Source: Gordonia malaquae NBRC 108250
GTDB taxonomy: Bacteria; Actinomycetota; Actinomycetes; Mycobacteriales; Mycobacteriaceae
DNA: 64,000 nucleotides
Reading direction: 5' to 3'
Assembly (NCBI RefSeq): GCF_000344135.1
Contig: NZ_BAOP01000004.1
Span: forward strand, 62,001-126,000
Shown in pieces: positions 48,141-57,111 of the stretch (its first letter is position 1; each line of letters opens with the position of its first letter). The notes below the pieces were generated by a model. That model made no database searches. It was not told the DNA's origin and saw only the letters and a list, made by a program, of their open reading frames with translations. The position numbers and the translations under genes are program-made.

Positions 48141-49946
48141 ATGGCAGAGTGCCGCGTCCCCGCTGAATTCAACACTCCGAAGGAACGGAACGCGTCCGAC
48201 GTCCTCTTCGACATCGCAGCGGCCACCCCCGCGAAGACCGTGTTCCGAGTCCAGCAGGGCACCGACTGGCTTCCGGTCTCCGCGGCCGACGCGGCCGACC
48301 GCGTCCGGTCCCTCGCCAAGGGCTTCATAGCCTCCGGCATCAAGCCGGGCGATCGCGTCGCGCTGCTGTCGTCCACCCGCATCGAGTGGACGCTCATCGA
48401 CTTCGCGATCTGGTCGGCGGGCGCCGTCCCCGTCCCGATCTACGATTCCTCGTCCGGCCCGCAGATCGACTGGATCATGCGCGACTCGGCTGCCGTCGCG
48501 ATCATCGCCGAGACAGCGTCGCACCGCGCGACCGTCGACGCGGTCGAGTCGATCACCGACGCCGTCGCCGTCTATCAGATCGACGATGAGCCCGGCAAGG
48601 GCATCGTGGAACTGTTCGCCGAACTCGGCAAGGACGTGACCGACGCCGAACTCGACGAGCGTCGTCGTCACCTCACGGCCGCCGATCCGGCGACGCTGAT
48701 CTACACCTCCGGCACCACCGGACGCCCCAAGGGCTGCATGCTGACGCACGCCAACATGCTCGGCGAGATCGGCGGTGTCCTGGAGACCCCGCTGAACACG
48801 CTCCTCGGCGACGGCAAGCGACTCCTCCTGTTCTTGCCGATGGCTCACGTGTTGGCGCGCGCGATCAATCTCGTCGCGATCGAGGCAGGAGTCGAGGTCG
48901 GCTACACCAACAACATCAAGGATCTGCTCCCGACGTTCGCCCAGTTCCGCCCGTCCCTGATCCTGTCGGTGCCGCGCGTGTTCGAGAAGGTCTTCAACTC
49001 GGCACGCCAGGGCGCGCACGACGGAGGCAAGGGCAAGATCTTCGATCTCGCCGCCGACACCGCGGTGGAGTACTCGAAGGCGGTACAGTCGGGCGACAAG
49101 CCGGGACTGATCCTGCGTGGCAAGCACGCACTGTTCGACAAACTCGTCTACGCGAAGTTGCGTGCCGCTCTCGGCAGCCAGTGCGAACTCGCGATCTCCG
49201 GCGGCGCACCACTCGGCCCATACCTCGGCCACTTCTTCAGCGGCGTCGGCATCCCCGTGTACGAAGGGTACGGACTCACCGAGACCACCGCCGCCATCTG
49301 TGTGAACACCCCCGGTCAGGTCCGGGTCGGCACGGTTGGACGCCCGATCCCCGGCAACAGCGTCCGCATCGCCGAGGACGGCGAGATCCTGCTGTCCGGC
49401 GAGGTCGTCTTCGCGGGCTACTGGCAGAACGAGGAGGCCACCGCGAACGCCATCACCGACGGCTGGTTCCACACGGGGGACCTCGGCAGCCTCGACGCGG
49501 ACGGTTACCTCCGCATCACCGGCCGCAAGAAGGAGATCATCGTGACAGCGGGCGGCAAGAACGTCTCCCCCGCCCCGATGGAAGACATCATGCGCACCCA
49601 CGCGCTCGTGTCGCAGGCCATGGTCGTCGGCGATCAGCGCCCGTTCGTGTCGACACTGATCACCATCGACCCGGAGGCCTTCGAGGGTTGGAAGGCACGC
49701 AACGGCAAGGACGCCGGTGCGACGGTCGCCGACCTCGCCACCGACCCTGCGCTGTGCGCCGAGGTCCAGCAGGCCGTCGATCAGGCTAACGAGACCGTCT
49801 CGCACGCCGAGGCGATCAAGAAGTTCCGAATCCTGCCGTCGGACTTCACCGAGGAGACAGGTGAGCTCACCCCGACGCTCAAGGTGAAGCGCAACGTAGT
49901 CGCCGAGAAGTTCGCGGCCGACATCGAGGCGCTCTACAAGAAGTAG
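48141..49946 (+). CDS. fadD15: Long-chain fatty acid-CoA ligase (FadD15-like)
   Basis: 601 residues, ANL superfamily. ATP loop LIYTSGTTGRPKGCMLTH, YEGYGLTETTAAICVN (A5), DGWFHTGDLGSLDADGYL (A7) and RKKEIIVTAGGKNVSP (A8, with the hinge). It activates fatty acids to acyl-AMP and acyl-CoA. ATG 48141 is set by GAGAAGG nine bases upstream; an earlier ATG at 48105 lacks one. Orthologue Rv2187. It converges on pimB' with a hairpin between. Confidence 0.95.
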   Translation: MAECRVPAEFNTPKERNASDVLFDIAAATPAKTVFRVQQGTDWLPVSAADAADRVRSLAKGFIASGIKPGDRVALLSSTRIEWTLIDFAIWSAGAVPVPIYDSSSGPQIDWIMRDSAAVAIIAETASHRATVDAVESITDAVAVYQIDDEPGKGIVELFAELGKDVTDAELDERRRHLTAADPATLIYTSGTTGRPKGCMLTHANMLGEIGGVLETPLNTLLGDGKRLLLFLPMAHVLARAINLVAIEAGVEVGYTNNIKDLLPTFAQFRPSLILSVPRVFEKVFNSARQGAHDGGKGKIFDLAADTAVEYSKAVQSGDKPGLILRGKHALFDKLVYAKLRAALGSQCELAISGGAPLGPYLGHFFSGVGIPVYEGYGLTETTAAICVNTPGQVRVGTVGRPIPGNSVRIAEDGEILLSGEVVFAGYWQNEEATANAITDGWFHTGDLGSLDADGYLRITGRKKEIIVTAGGKNVSPAPMEDIMRTHALVSQAMVVGDQRPFVSTLITIDPEAFEGWKARNGKDAGATVADLATDPALCAEVQQAVDQANETVSHAEAIKKFRILPSDFTEETGELTPTLKVKRNVVAEKFAADIEALYKK

Positions 49947-49956
49947 CTCGACGAAT

Positions 49957-49991
49957 GATGCCCCGCGCACTCACGCAGTGTGCGGGGCATC
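49957..49991. terminator. Bidirectional hairpin between fadD15 and pimB'
   Basis: GATGCCCCGCGCACT (49957-49971) pairs with AGTGTGCGGGGCATC (49977-49991) with one G-U-type mismatch and a five-base loop. It lies between two convergent genes and can serve both strands. Confidence 0.8.
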
Positions 49992-50034
49992 GTCGTCTTC
50001 GTCAGTCTCGTCGAGTAAGCGTCGTTCGCCCGTG

Positions 50035-51153
50035 TCAGAGAAGACGCATGAGGCGGGCGGCTTGTTGCCGCCACTGCCAGTTGTCGACCGCCCAGGCCCG
50101 GCCCGCTCGCCCCATCGACTCTGCGAGCTGGGGGTCGGTCAGGATGTCGGTGATCGCGTCGGCGACACGATGTCGATCGCGACCGTCGACGACGGTCCCC
50201 GTCTCTCCTTCGCGAACCGTCTCGGGCGCCCCACCGGAATCGCCGGCGACAACCGGCACGCCGCTGGCCGACGCCTCGAGGAACACGATCCCGAGTCCCT
50301 CCACGTCGAGCCCGCGCCCCCTGGTGCGGGTCGGCATAGCGAACACGTCTGCCATCGCGTGATGCTTGGGGAGTTCGGCCGCCGGCACTGAACCGGTGAA
50401 CATCACCGAATCGGTGACGCCGACCGAGACCGCGAGGTCTCGAAGACGATCGCCGTAGGGGCCGCCGCCGACGATGACGAGTCGAGCGTCGGGCACCGAT
50501 TCGAGCACTCTCGGCCACGCTTCGATGAGGACGTCCTGCCCTTTCCGCGGGACTAGCCTCGACAGGCACAGGACGACGGGCGCGTCCCCGAGACCGTAGC
50601 GTTCCCGCAGTTCGCGTCGGGACCCGGCGTCGGGCGCGAAACGGTCGACGTCGACGCCGCATGACACGTACTCGAGCGCTGCATTGCGCCCGAACGCCGA
50701 GGCGAATCTGCCTCGCGTGTACCGACTGACGTAGGTGACCACATCGGTGTTGTCGCCGATGTACCGCAGGATCTGCCGGGATCCCGGCAGCATCGACCAG
50801 CCCACTTCATGACCGTGTGTGCTCGCGACGACGCGCTTGGCGCCTGCGCGGCGCATGTGCGGGCCGAGGACAGCCAACGGTGCGGCGGCACCGAACCACA
50901 CCGTGTGCACGTTGTTGTCGCGGACGAGTCGGGCGGCCTTCCGCGCGACGAAGGGCGTCGGGATCATCAGCGTGGTGCGGTGCCGGACGATCCGATACGG
51001 GGCGGCGGCGTCGTACGCTTCGCAGCCCTTCCACTTCGGCGCGTAGACGATCACGTCCTCCGGCGGCAAGAACCGCAACAGGTTCTCCAGGTACGACTGG
51101 ATCCCGCCGGGTCGTGGCGGAAAGTCGTTGGTGACCAGCAGTGTCCGTTCCAT
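50035..51153 (-). CDS. pimB: GDP-mannose-dependent PIM mannosyltransferase (PimB')
   Basis: 372 residues, GT4 family, GT-B fold. NDFPPRPGGIQSYLENLL at the N-terminus, HGHEVGWSMLP, CLSRLVPRKGQDVLIEAW and EGLGIVFLEASASGVPVVAGD with the EX7E pair. It adds the second mannose to phosphatidylinositol monomannoside on the cytoplasmic side. Orthologue Rv2188c. The ATG at 51153 shares its A with the last base of the upstream lipoprotein's TGA (TGATG). Confidence 0.93.
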   Translation of the reverse strand: MERTLLVTNDFPPRPGGIQSYLENLLRFLPPEDVIVYAPKWKGCEAYDAAAPYRIVRHRTTLMIPTPFVARKAARLVRDNNVHTVWFGAAAPLAVLGPHMRRAGAKRVVASTHGHEVGWSMLPGSRQILRYIGDNTDVVTYVSRYTRGRFASAFGRNAALEYVSCGVDVDRFAPDAGSRRELRERYGLGDAPVVLCLSRLVPRKGQDVLIEAWPRVLESVPDARLVIVGGGPYGDRLRDLAVSVGVTDSVMFTGSVPAAELPKHHAMADVFAMPTRTRGRGLDVEGLGIVFLEASASGVPVVAGDSGGAPETVREGETGTVVDGRDRHRVADAITDILTDPQLAESMGRAGRAWAVDNWQWRQQAARLMRLL

Positions 51154-52565
51154 CAGCGGACCTGCTCGCGCAGCCAACCTTGCCACTGCTTGACCAGCGC
51201 GGCCTTGTCTTTGCCGAGGGCTGACCTGATCGCAGCGTCCTGGGTCGGCGAATCTCCCCCCTTGGCGACACCGGTGTACAGCGTCTTCAGCTTCTCCTCG
51301 CCGTACTCGTCGGCGACGAACGCCGCGAACGACCAGGCGCTCTGATAGGCGACACGGGCGGCGTCGGTGTCTACCGCGAATGCGGAGTCGGCGGGCAGAG
51401 TCTTCGGGACGTCTCCCCCGGCGACGGCTGCGGCGAGGTCCGGCGCGGCGTCGATGAACTCGCGGTAGGTCCCGCGACGTCCGACGTACTCCGGGACGCC
51501 TTCGGTGAGCCACAGCGGCGCGTTCTCAGCGGTGATCAGGCGCGTTGCGACATGCATCAACTCGTGACGCAACACCACTGTGAGTGCGGGTCCGGTCAGG
51601 GACGCGGCGCTGGGTGCGAGGACTATCCGCTGGCCGATCACCTTCTTCTCCGGTTTGTCTATGCGGGAGAACACTGTCGCCGCCGCCGCGGTCTTCGTGT
51701 CTGCCGACTCGGTACGGGTGAGGCCCGCGAACTCGGCCGGACTGCCGGTCGCTACGACTGCGGCGCGGCGCGGCCAGTCCTGACCCCAGAACTTGTCGAC
51801 CGCGGTGACGGCGGCCGGCAGGATCTTGGTGGCCGCGGCGGTGGTCGCCTCTGTTCTCGGATACGACAGGACCGTCGAGGTTCCCCCGGCGGTCTTCACG
51901 TCGACGGCCGCCACGCCGCCGAACTCCCACGGACCGACTTCAGCGGGACCCGCCGATTTGATCGTCGTCGGAGTGGGATCGGGCGCGAGGCTGCCGTCTC
52001 CGACTACCTTCCAGTCGTCGTCGTAGCGGGCGAACGACATCGTCTCGGTGAGCGTGATGACGGGTTCGTCAAGACCCGGAGTGCGCGCACCGCCAAGGGC
52101 GTACGACAGCTCGACCGGGTTCACCCAGGTGTCGGTGCTCCCCTGCTGCTCCAGACGGGACACCCACTGCTCGCCGAGAAGCCGTTCGGCACCGGTGCTC
52201 GGGGCGAGCCGATACCCGAACGTCGAAGCGGCGAGGGGGCCTCCGCGCGACCCGCGGTCCCCTTTGGCCGCGAACGATGCAGCGATCGTGCGCATGCGGT
52301 CACGGAACGCCGCGGGCGCCGACTTGTCGATGAGGGCGTCGAGCCCGGCGATGTCTCCTGTTCGGAGCACGGACGACAACTGATCGAGCAGCGCCGTCAC
52401 ACCGTCGGACCGTTGCTGTTCAAACGGATTGAGCGGCGTCGTCGACACCGACCCGGACGGCGTCACCGAGTCGTCGGGTCCGTTCGAGCACGCCGTCAGC
52501 ACGCCGAAGGAGACGGCCGCGGCCACCAGTGCAGCGAGCGTGGCCCGCCCGTGGTGCGAGCTCAC
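51153..52565 (-). CDS. Lipoprotein with HExxH metallopeptidase motif
   Basis: 470 residues. The signal peptide ends in a lipobox (GVLTACSN, Cys at about 26). A helical/β domain of about 250 residues follows. The C-terminal third holds VVLRHELMHVATRLITAE, then APLWLTEGVPEYVG about 20 residues on: HExxH plus a downstream Glu, as in gluzincin (peptidase MA-like) families. It is probably an envelope-anchored zinc protease or an inactive relative. It starts directly at the stop of the NlpC/P60 gene and overlaps pimB' by one base, so it belongs to that transcript. Confidence 0.8.
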   Translation of the reverse strand: MSSHHGRATLAALVAAAVSFGVLTACSNGPDDSVTPSGSVSTTPLNPFEQQRSDGVTALLDQLSSVLRTGDIAGLDALIDKSAPAAFRDRMRTIAASFAAKGDRGSRGGPLAASTFGYRLAPSTGAERLLGEQWVSRLEQQGSTDTWVNPVELSYALGGARTPGLDEPVITLTETMSFARYDDDWKVVGDGSLAPDPTPTTIKSAGPAEVGPWEFGGVAAVDVKTAGGTSTVLSYPRTEATTAAATKILPAAVTAVDKFWGQDWPRRAAVVATGSPAEFAGLTRTESADTKTAAAATVFSRIDKPEKKVIGQRIVLAPSAASLTGPALTVVLRHELMHVATRLITAENAPLWLTEGVPEYVGRRGTYREFIDAAPDLAAAVAGGDVPKTLPADSAFAVDTDAARVAYQSAWSFAAFVADEYGEEKLKTLYTGVAKGGDSPTQDAAIRSALGKDKAALVKQWQGWLREQVR

Positions 52566-53618
52566 TCAGTACCGTCGCGCAGCGTTGTACGGTCCGGCCT
52601 TGTCGATCGGGACGACGGCCACAGGAACTCCGAACGTGGACGCGTGCACGACAAATCCGTCGCCGACGTACATGCCCACGTGAGAGGCACTCGAGTAGTA
52701 GATGATCAGGTCGCCGGGCTTGAGGTCCTTGCGCGCGACCGGGGTGCCGCCTGCGAGCTGCGCTTCGCTGGTACGCGGGATCGTCCGCTTAGCCTGCTTG
52801 TACGCCCAGAGCATCAGTCCGGAGCAGTCGAACTGGTGCGGGCCCACTGCGCCCCACACGTACGGATCGCCGATCCGGGAGATCGCGGCCTGGACTGCGA
52901 TGAGTTCGGGGGACGTGCCCTTGGGGACGGCCCGCGCGTCGAATTCGTACCGCGGTCCGCGGAGTGCGGCGAGTTGCTTCCCTGTCAGCGACTTGTAGAT
53001 CGCGCGGATCTGCACCGCTTCGAGCTGAAGGTCGGCCTGCTTGGCCTGGAGGTCGCCGCGATGACGTTCGGCTTCCGCGACGGCGGCGCGCGCCGTGGCG
53101 GCCGCTGCGTCGGCGTCCGACCGCGCCTGGCGTGTCCGCTTGGCGACGTCTGTGGCGACGCGGAGATCGGTCGCCGCCTGCCGGGACATGATCTCCAGGC
53201 CCGACATGTTGTCGAGGAGGCTCTGCGGCGAATCGCTCACGAGCATGGCGTAGAGGCGATTGACGCGCGCGCCGCGGTAGCTCGCGCGCGCGAGCGCGTC
53301 GACCTTGACCTGTGCGGCGTCCATCTCCTTCTGCATGGAGTCGAGCTTCTTCGTCGCCGCGGCCGATACGCGGCGTTCTCTGGCGACGGTCTTGCGCTGC
53401 TTGTTGTACTCGACCTGGGCCGAGTTCATCGACTCGGCGGTCCGCTCGGCGTCTTTCGACAGTTCGCGGTACCTGGTCAGGATCTGGTCGGCGCTGCGCA
53501 CGGGATCCGCAATCGCCACCGGCGGTGCGGGCAGCAGAGCGGCGGTGGCGACGACGACACTCCCGAGCACGGCGGCACGTGTCGTCCGACGTCGCCGGTC
53601 ACGGTTTATCTGATACAC
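52566..53618 (-). CDS. NlpC/P60 peptidoglycan endopeptidase with coiled coil (RipA-like)
   Basis: About 350 residues. Signal peptide (AVLGSVVVATAALLPAPPVAIA), a long coiled-coil region (about 40-200, rich in Ala-Arg-Lys-Glu) and a C-terminal NlpC/P60 domain: FDCSGLMLWAYKQA (nucleophile Cys), SASHVGMYVGDGFVVHA (His) and a third polar residue. It cleaves stem peptides between D-Glu and diaminopimelate in related enzymes; the coiled coil usually autoinhibits. GTG 53618 is preferred because GAAGGA lies seven bases upstream; an ATG at 53633 is possible and GTG 53657 falls inside a hairpin. Corresponds to Rv2190c. Confidence 0.93.
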   Translation of the reverse strand: MYQINRDRRRRTTRAAVLGSVVVATAALLPAPPVAIADPVRSADQILTRYRELSKDAERTAESMNSAQVEYNKQRKTVARERRVSAAATKKLDSMQKEMDAAQVKVDALARASYRGARVNRLYAMLVSDSPQSLLDNMSGLEIMSRQAATDLRVATDVAKRTRQARSDADAAAATARAAVAEAERHRGDLQAKQADLQLEAVQIRAIYKSLTGKQLAALRGPRYEFDARAVPKGTSPELIAVQAAISRIGDPYVWGAVGPHQFDCSGLMLWAYKQAKRTIPRTSEAQLAGGTPVARKDLKPGDLIIYYSSASHVGMYVGDGFVVHASTFGVPVAVVPIDKAGPYNAARRY

Positions 53619-53640
53619 CACATGATCCTTCATACCGTTC

Positions 53641-53678
53641 GAGCGGGCCCGGTGCACACATGTGCACCTGACCCGCTC
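53641..53678 (-). terminator. Hairpin after the second NlpC/P60 gene
   Basis: GAGCGGG (53641-53647) pairs with CCCGCTC (53672-53678) and GGTGCACA pairs with TGTGCACC inside. It sits 30 bases past the stop of the 53708-54283 gene and just before the next NlpC/P60 start. Confidence 0.7.
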
Positions 53679-53707
53679 GGAACTTCAGTTCGTCGGCGTT
53701 GTCACGC

Positions 53708-54283
53708 TCAGTAGCGACGGATCGCTGCGAGGTTCCAGGCCTTGACCTTGGCGCGCTGAACCGGCACGCCTTCGGTGGACGAGTGGATGAAGACGCCGTT
53801 GCCCTCGTAGATGCCTGCGTGTCCGCCACCGTTGAAGATGAGGATGTCGCCGGGCTTCGCCTGAGCCAGCGATGCGACGGGGGTGCCGCCGCCCATCTGG
53901 CCGTAGCTGTCACGCGGGATGATCTTGCCTGCCTGCTTGAAGGCCCACGAGGTGAGTCCCGAGCAGTCGAAAGCGTTGGGGCCGGCAGCACCGTAGACGT
54001 AGGGCGAGCCGATCTTCGACGCAGCAGCCTTGACCGCCTTCTTGGCGCGGACTTCCTGCGGGGTGCCGAAGTTGCCGTCGAGCTTCGGGGCCTTCAGGTT
54101 GCCGGGAAGCAGGTTGTCCGGAACGTCGAACGTGCCGACGTTCGGGATCTTGAGCGGTGCGGCATCTGCCGGTGCGGCTGCCAGCGCAAGCGATCCGCCG
54201 AGGGCGATCGAGCCTGCGACTACAGCAGTCGTGGCGGCCTTGAAGGCGCCAGTCTGGGGCTTGTCCAAACGGTGTTTAGCCAC
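53708..54283 (-). CDS. Small secreted NlpC/P60 hydrolase under a c-di-AMP riboswitch
   Basis: 191 residues. Signal peptide (about 1-42, ending APADAAP), a short linker and an NlpC/P60 domain with FDCSGLTSWAFKQAGK (Cys), GGGHAGIYEGNGVFIHS (His). No coiled coil, unlike its neighbour. It resembles small C40 peptidases that remodel peptidoglycan during growth or resuscitation. The leader carries a ydaO element, so expression should fall when c-di-AMP is high, by analogy with other genes of this riboswitch class. The ATG follows an AAGGAG site. Confidence 0.93.
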   Translation of the reverse strand: MAKHRLDKPQTGAFKAATTAVVAGSIALGGSLALAAAPADAAPLKIPNVGTFDVPDNLLPGNLKAPKLDGNFGTPQEVRAKKAVKAAASKIGSPYVYGAAGPNAFDCSGLTSWAFKQAGKIIPRDSYGQMGGGTPVASLAQAKPGDILIFNGGGHAGIYEGNGVFIHSSTEGVPVQRAKVKAWNLAAIRRY

Positions 54284-54314
54284 TGAACTACGTACTCCTT
54301 GTTGTTTCTCCCTG

Positions 54315-54489
54315 ACCGCTGACCGGGTTAGCTGTCGGGTTCGGGCCGGAAGAGATGGCCCTACGCGTTCTCGAACCTGGTGGGTTCGGACCGCGATTCA
54401 CCCCAATTCTCTGCAGTGCGTCTGCACGCACCGCCTAGAAGGAAGTGGTTCCCCGGTTCGCTCCCGGAGGGTGGGAGCGATTAAGCGGT
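54315..54489 (-). promoter_or_regulatory. ydaO-yuaA (c-di-AMP) riboswitch
   Basis: Minus-strand RNA runs from ACCGCT (54484-54489) to AGCGGT (54315-54320), which close the P1 stem. In between come CGAACCGGGGAACCAC, a hairpin, TTGGGGTGAATCGC, a second arm, and GGCCCGAACCCGACAGCTAA near the 3' end. These conserved blocks and their order are those of the ydaO class known upstream of actinobacterial rpf and NlpC/P60 genes. The riboswitch ends about 30 bases before the ATG, enough room for a terminator or for occlusion of the AAGGAG site. Confidence 0.9.
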
Positions 54490-54606
54490 GACCTTCCAGC
54501 GGATGTCACTGGTGGGGGATCACCCTGATTGGAAAGTCTCGAAAAGATTACGAAACCCCGACACCGATGTCCACCAGCTCCGGCACAGATCCGACTCGGA
54601 GCGTTG

Positions 54607-54858
54607 TCAGACAGCTCGGAGCCACCCCGAGCCGGGCTCGTCGATCGTGCCCTGACCTGCACGAACATCGTCGAGAGCCGCATGTGCGGTTTGCGTCGAA
54701 ATCATGTCTGTGGCGACGAACACATCAACCGCAGCAAACATTTCGCCTGACTCCCGATCTGTTACATACCCGCTGGTAACAGGGCTGAACAACACCTGCA
54801 TCATGCAGTCGTCGCACTCTCGGCTACGCGCCGGACATGTGGTGCAGTCGATCAACAC
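54607..54858 (-). CDS. Small four-cysteine protein
   Basis: 83 residues from GTG 54858. The N-terminal part has VLIDCTTCPARSRECDDCMM, a C-x2-C-x6-C-x2-C arrangement that could bind zinc or an Fe-S cluster. The rest is helical with an Ala/Asp-rich end. I recall small actinobacterial proteins of this pattern near peptidoglycan hydrolase genes. GAGAGG lies nine bases before the GTG; an ATG at 54897 in frame is the alternative. It is divergent from the nuclease gene and lies about 117 bases upstream of the riboswitch on the same strand. Confidence 0.7.
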   Translation of the reverse strand: MLIDCTTCPARSRECDDCMMQVLFSPVTSGYVTDRESGEMFAAVDVFVATDMISTQTAHAALDDVRAGQGTIDEPGSGWLRAV

Positions 54859-55039
54859 TGTGATCCGCCTCTCATTTTGGGACAGGGGCGTGTTCACAGT
54901 CGTCGTCGGCGGTGTCCGACGCGACTTCTCTCGCCACGCAACTGTCGATGTGGTGTGGAGACTACGAGCGGCCTACGACAATTCGAGGCTGCGCCGACCA
55001 CGACCGGGATTGTCGGGGGTGCGACGTAGCGTCCCGCCC

Positions 55040-56833
55040 ATGACCACCGGCCAGCTGTCGTTCGCGGATATCGACCATGACGAGTTCGCCGACCGATCCC
55101 TGTTCGACACGACTCTTGTCGTGGTCGACCTCGAGACGACGGGCGGCAGTTCGGACACGGATGCGATCACCGAGATCGGTGCGGTCAAGATCCGGGGCGG
55201 AGAGGTGCTCGGCGAGTTCGCGACGCTCGTCGACCCCGGCCGAGAGATCCCGCCGCAGATCGTCGCGCTCACCGGCATCACCACCGCGATGACGTACGAC
55301 GCTCCACCGATAGAAGAAGTGCTGCCCGCGTTCGCCGAGTTCGCACGAGGATCGATCCTCGTGGCACACAACGCCCGGTTCGACACCGCGTTCCTGAGGA
55401 AGGCTGCCGCACGCATGAACCTGCCGTGGCCCTTCACGACCTCGTTGTGCACCGTCGCGATGGCACGCCGGATCCTCACTCGCGACGAGGCGCCGAGTGT
55501 GAAGCTGTCGGCTCTCGCCGACCTCTTCAACGTGTCGGTGCGTCCCACCCACCGCGCCCTCGACGATGCCCGCGCCACCGTCGACGTGTTCCACCGGCTC
55601 CTCGAGCGAGTCGGCAACCGAGGGGTGCACACGTATCAAGATCTCGTCGACTATCTCCCGAAGGCGACGCCCGCGATGCGCGCCAAGCGGGGGCTCGCCG
55701 CGGCGCTTCCCCACGCACCGGGCGTGTACCTCTTCCGCGGCCCCGGCGACGAGGTGCTGTACGTCGGGACCGCCGTCGATCTCCGCCGCCGGGTCGGCCA
55801 GTACTTCTCCGGATCGGACTCGCGGGCTCGGATGACGGAGATGGTGGCGCTGGCGACACGCGTCGACCACGTGGTGTGCGCACACGGCCTCGAGGCGGGG
55901 GTCCGGGAACTGACGCTGCTCGCGGCGCACAAGCCCGCGTACAACCGCCGATCACGGAACCCGCATCGCGGCTGGTGGATCACGCTCACCAAGGAGCGTT
56001 TCCCTCGCCTGACCGTCGGGCGGACGCCGTCTGCCGACTCGATCGGACCGATTGCGGGTCGAGCGAGCGCCGCCGACGTCGCCGACGTGATCAGTGCCGC
56101 AGCCGGGTTGCGCACGTGCACCCAGAACCTCAAACGCGCCGACCATCACTTCTGCCCCGGCGACGGGCCTGCGGACACGCGACCGGACCCGCTTGTCGCT
56201 CATCGACCGGATCTGTGCCACGCCGCGAGTGATCGTCCGCAGACACTCCCGGACTACCTGTGTCGAGCCGAGGCCGCACGCGCCCTGATGGCAGGCGAGT
56301 CGGCCGAGTTGCTCGCCGATCTGCAGCGCAGACTCACGCGTCTGTCCGAACTCCGACGATTCGAATCGGCCGCCCGGGCCCGAGACAGACTCGCGGCGAC
56401 GATCGAAGCGTTGTCTCGCTGCCAACGCCTCGCAGCCGTCGCGGGGATCGCGGAACTGGTCGTCGCCCGACCTGACGACGCAGGAGGGTGGAACTTCAGC
56501 GTGATCCGCTACGGCAGGCTCGCCGGCGCCGCGCACGCGGCTCGTGGGGTGTCGCCGATGCCGATCGTCGAGACCATGCGAGCAAGTGCGTCCACGGTGC
56601 TACCGCCGGCGGACGACGGTCCCCTGTCTGGCGCTCCCGCCGAGGAGGTCGCCCTCATCGAACGGTGGATGAACGAGACCGGCACCCGGCTGGTGTCGTC
56701 GACCGATCCGTTGTCGTCGCCGATCGGTTCGGCCCAACAGTGGTCTCATTTCGCCAGGTCCGCTCGGCTGGCCCGAGAGGGTGCGGACGTCGGCAGTCCG
56801 GCCGACGTTCGCGGTACTAAGGTGAAGCCATGA
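55040..56833 (+). CDS. DEDDh exonuclease fused to GIY-YIG (UvrC-like) nuclease, Rv2191-type
   Basis: 597 residues. An N-terminal DnaQ-like exonuclease (about 25-190) has VVVDLETTGGSSDTD, LVAHNARFDTAFL and HRALDDARATVDVF. A GIY-YIG domain (about 215-300) has PHAPGVYLFRGPGDEVLYVGTA and the Arg region. A C-terminal part has UvrC-like ARALMAGESAELLADLQRRLTRLSE. Such fusions are typical of actinobacteria (Rv2191) and are assumed to act in DNA repair. The start is set at ATG 55040 because exonuclease homology begins soon after and the upstream frame overlaps another gene. Confidence 0.92.
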   Translation: MTTGQLSFADIDHDEFADRSLFDTTLVVVDLETTGGSSDTDAITEIGAVKIRGGEVLGEFATLVDPGREIPPQIVALTGITTAMTYDAPPIEEVLPAFAEFARGSILVAHNARFDTAFLRKAAARMNLPWPFTTSLCTVAMARRILTRDEAPSVKLSALADLFNVSVRPTHRALDDARATVDVFHRLLERVGNRGVHTYQDLVDYLPKATPAMRAKRGLAAALPHAPGVYLFRGPGDEVLYVGTAVDLRRRVGQYFSGSDSRARMTEMVALATRVDHVVCAHGLEAGVRELTLLAAHKPAYNRRSRNPHRGWWITLTKERFPRLTVGRTPSADSIGPIAGRASAADVADVISAAAGLRTCTQNLKRADHHFCPGDGPADTRPDPLVAHRPDLCHAASDRPQTLPDYLCRAEAARALMAGESAELLADLQRRLTRLSELRRFESAARARDRLAATIEALSRCQRLAAVAGIAELVVARPDDAGGWNFSVIRYGRLAGAAHAARGVSPMPIVETMRASASTVLPPADDGPLSGAPAEEVALIERWMNETGTRLVSSTDPLSSPIGSAQQWSHFARSARLAREGADVGSPADVRGTKVKP

Positions 56834-57108
56834 TCACCGCCATCGTTCTCATCGGGGCCGACATCCATCAGATTCCGGAGACCGCTCAGGCGGTCGCGAA
56901 CATTCCCGGCGTCACAGAGGTGTATTCGTGCGCAGGCGACGTCGATCTGATCGCGAAGGTGCGCGTCCGAAGCCACGACGAGATCGCGGATGTGGTGACG
57001 GCGAAGATCAACCGTCTGCCCGGTGTGGTGTCGAGTGCAACGCACATCGCGTTCCGCAGCTACGCGAGCGCGGAGGTCGACGGCGGCTTCTCCATCGGAG
57101 AGGCCTGA
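56830..57108 (+). CDS. Stand-alone AsnC/Lrp RAM-domain protein
   Basis: 92 residues, only the ligand-binding RAM domain (ITAIVLIGADIHQIPETAQAV, then GVTEVYSCAGDVDLIAKVRV) and no helix-turn-helix. Such proteins form dimers or octamers that bind amino acids. The ATG overlaps the nuclease stop (ATGA). A role next to a nuclease is not obvious. The stop lies three bases from that of the convergent VOC gene. Confidence 0.9.
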   Translation: MITAIVLIGADIHQIPETAQAVANIPGVTEVYSCAGDVDLIAKVRVRSHDEIADVVTAKINRLPGVVSSATHIAFRSYASAEVDGGFSIGEA

Positions 57109-57111
57109 GCC

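Noticed and set aside
48108..49970. Open frame of about 620 codons on the minus strand opposite fadD15
   Set aside because: Mirror of the fadD15 codons; no motifs and no ribosome site.
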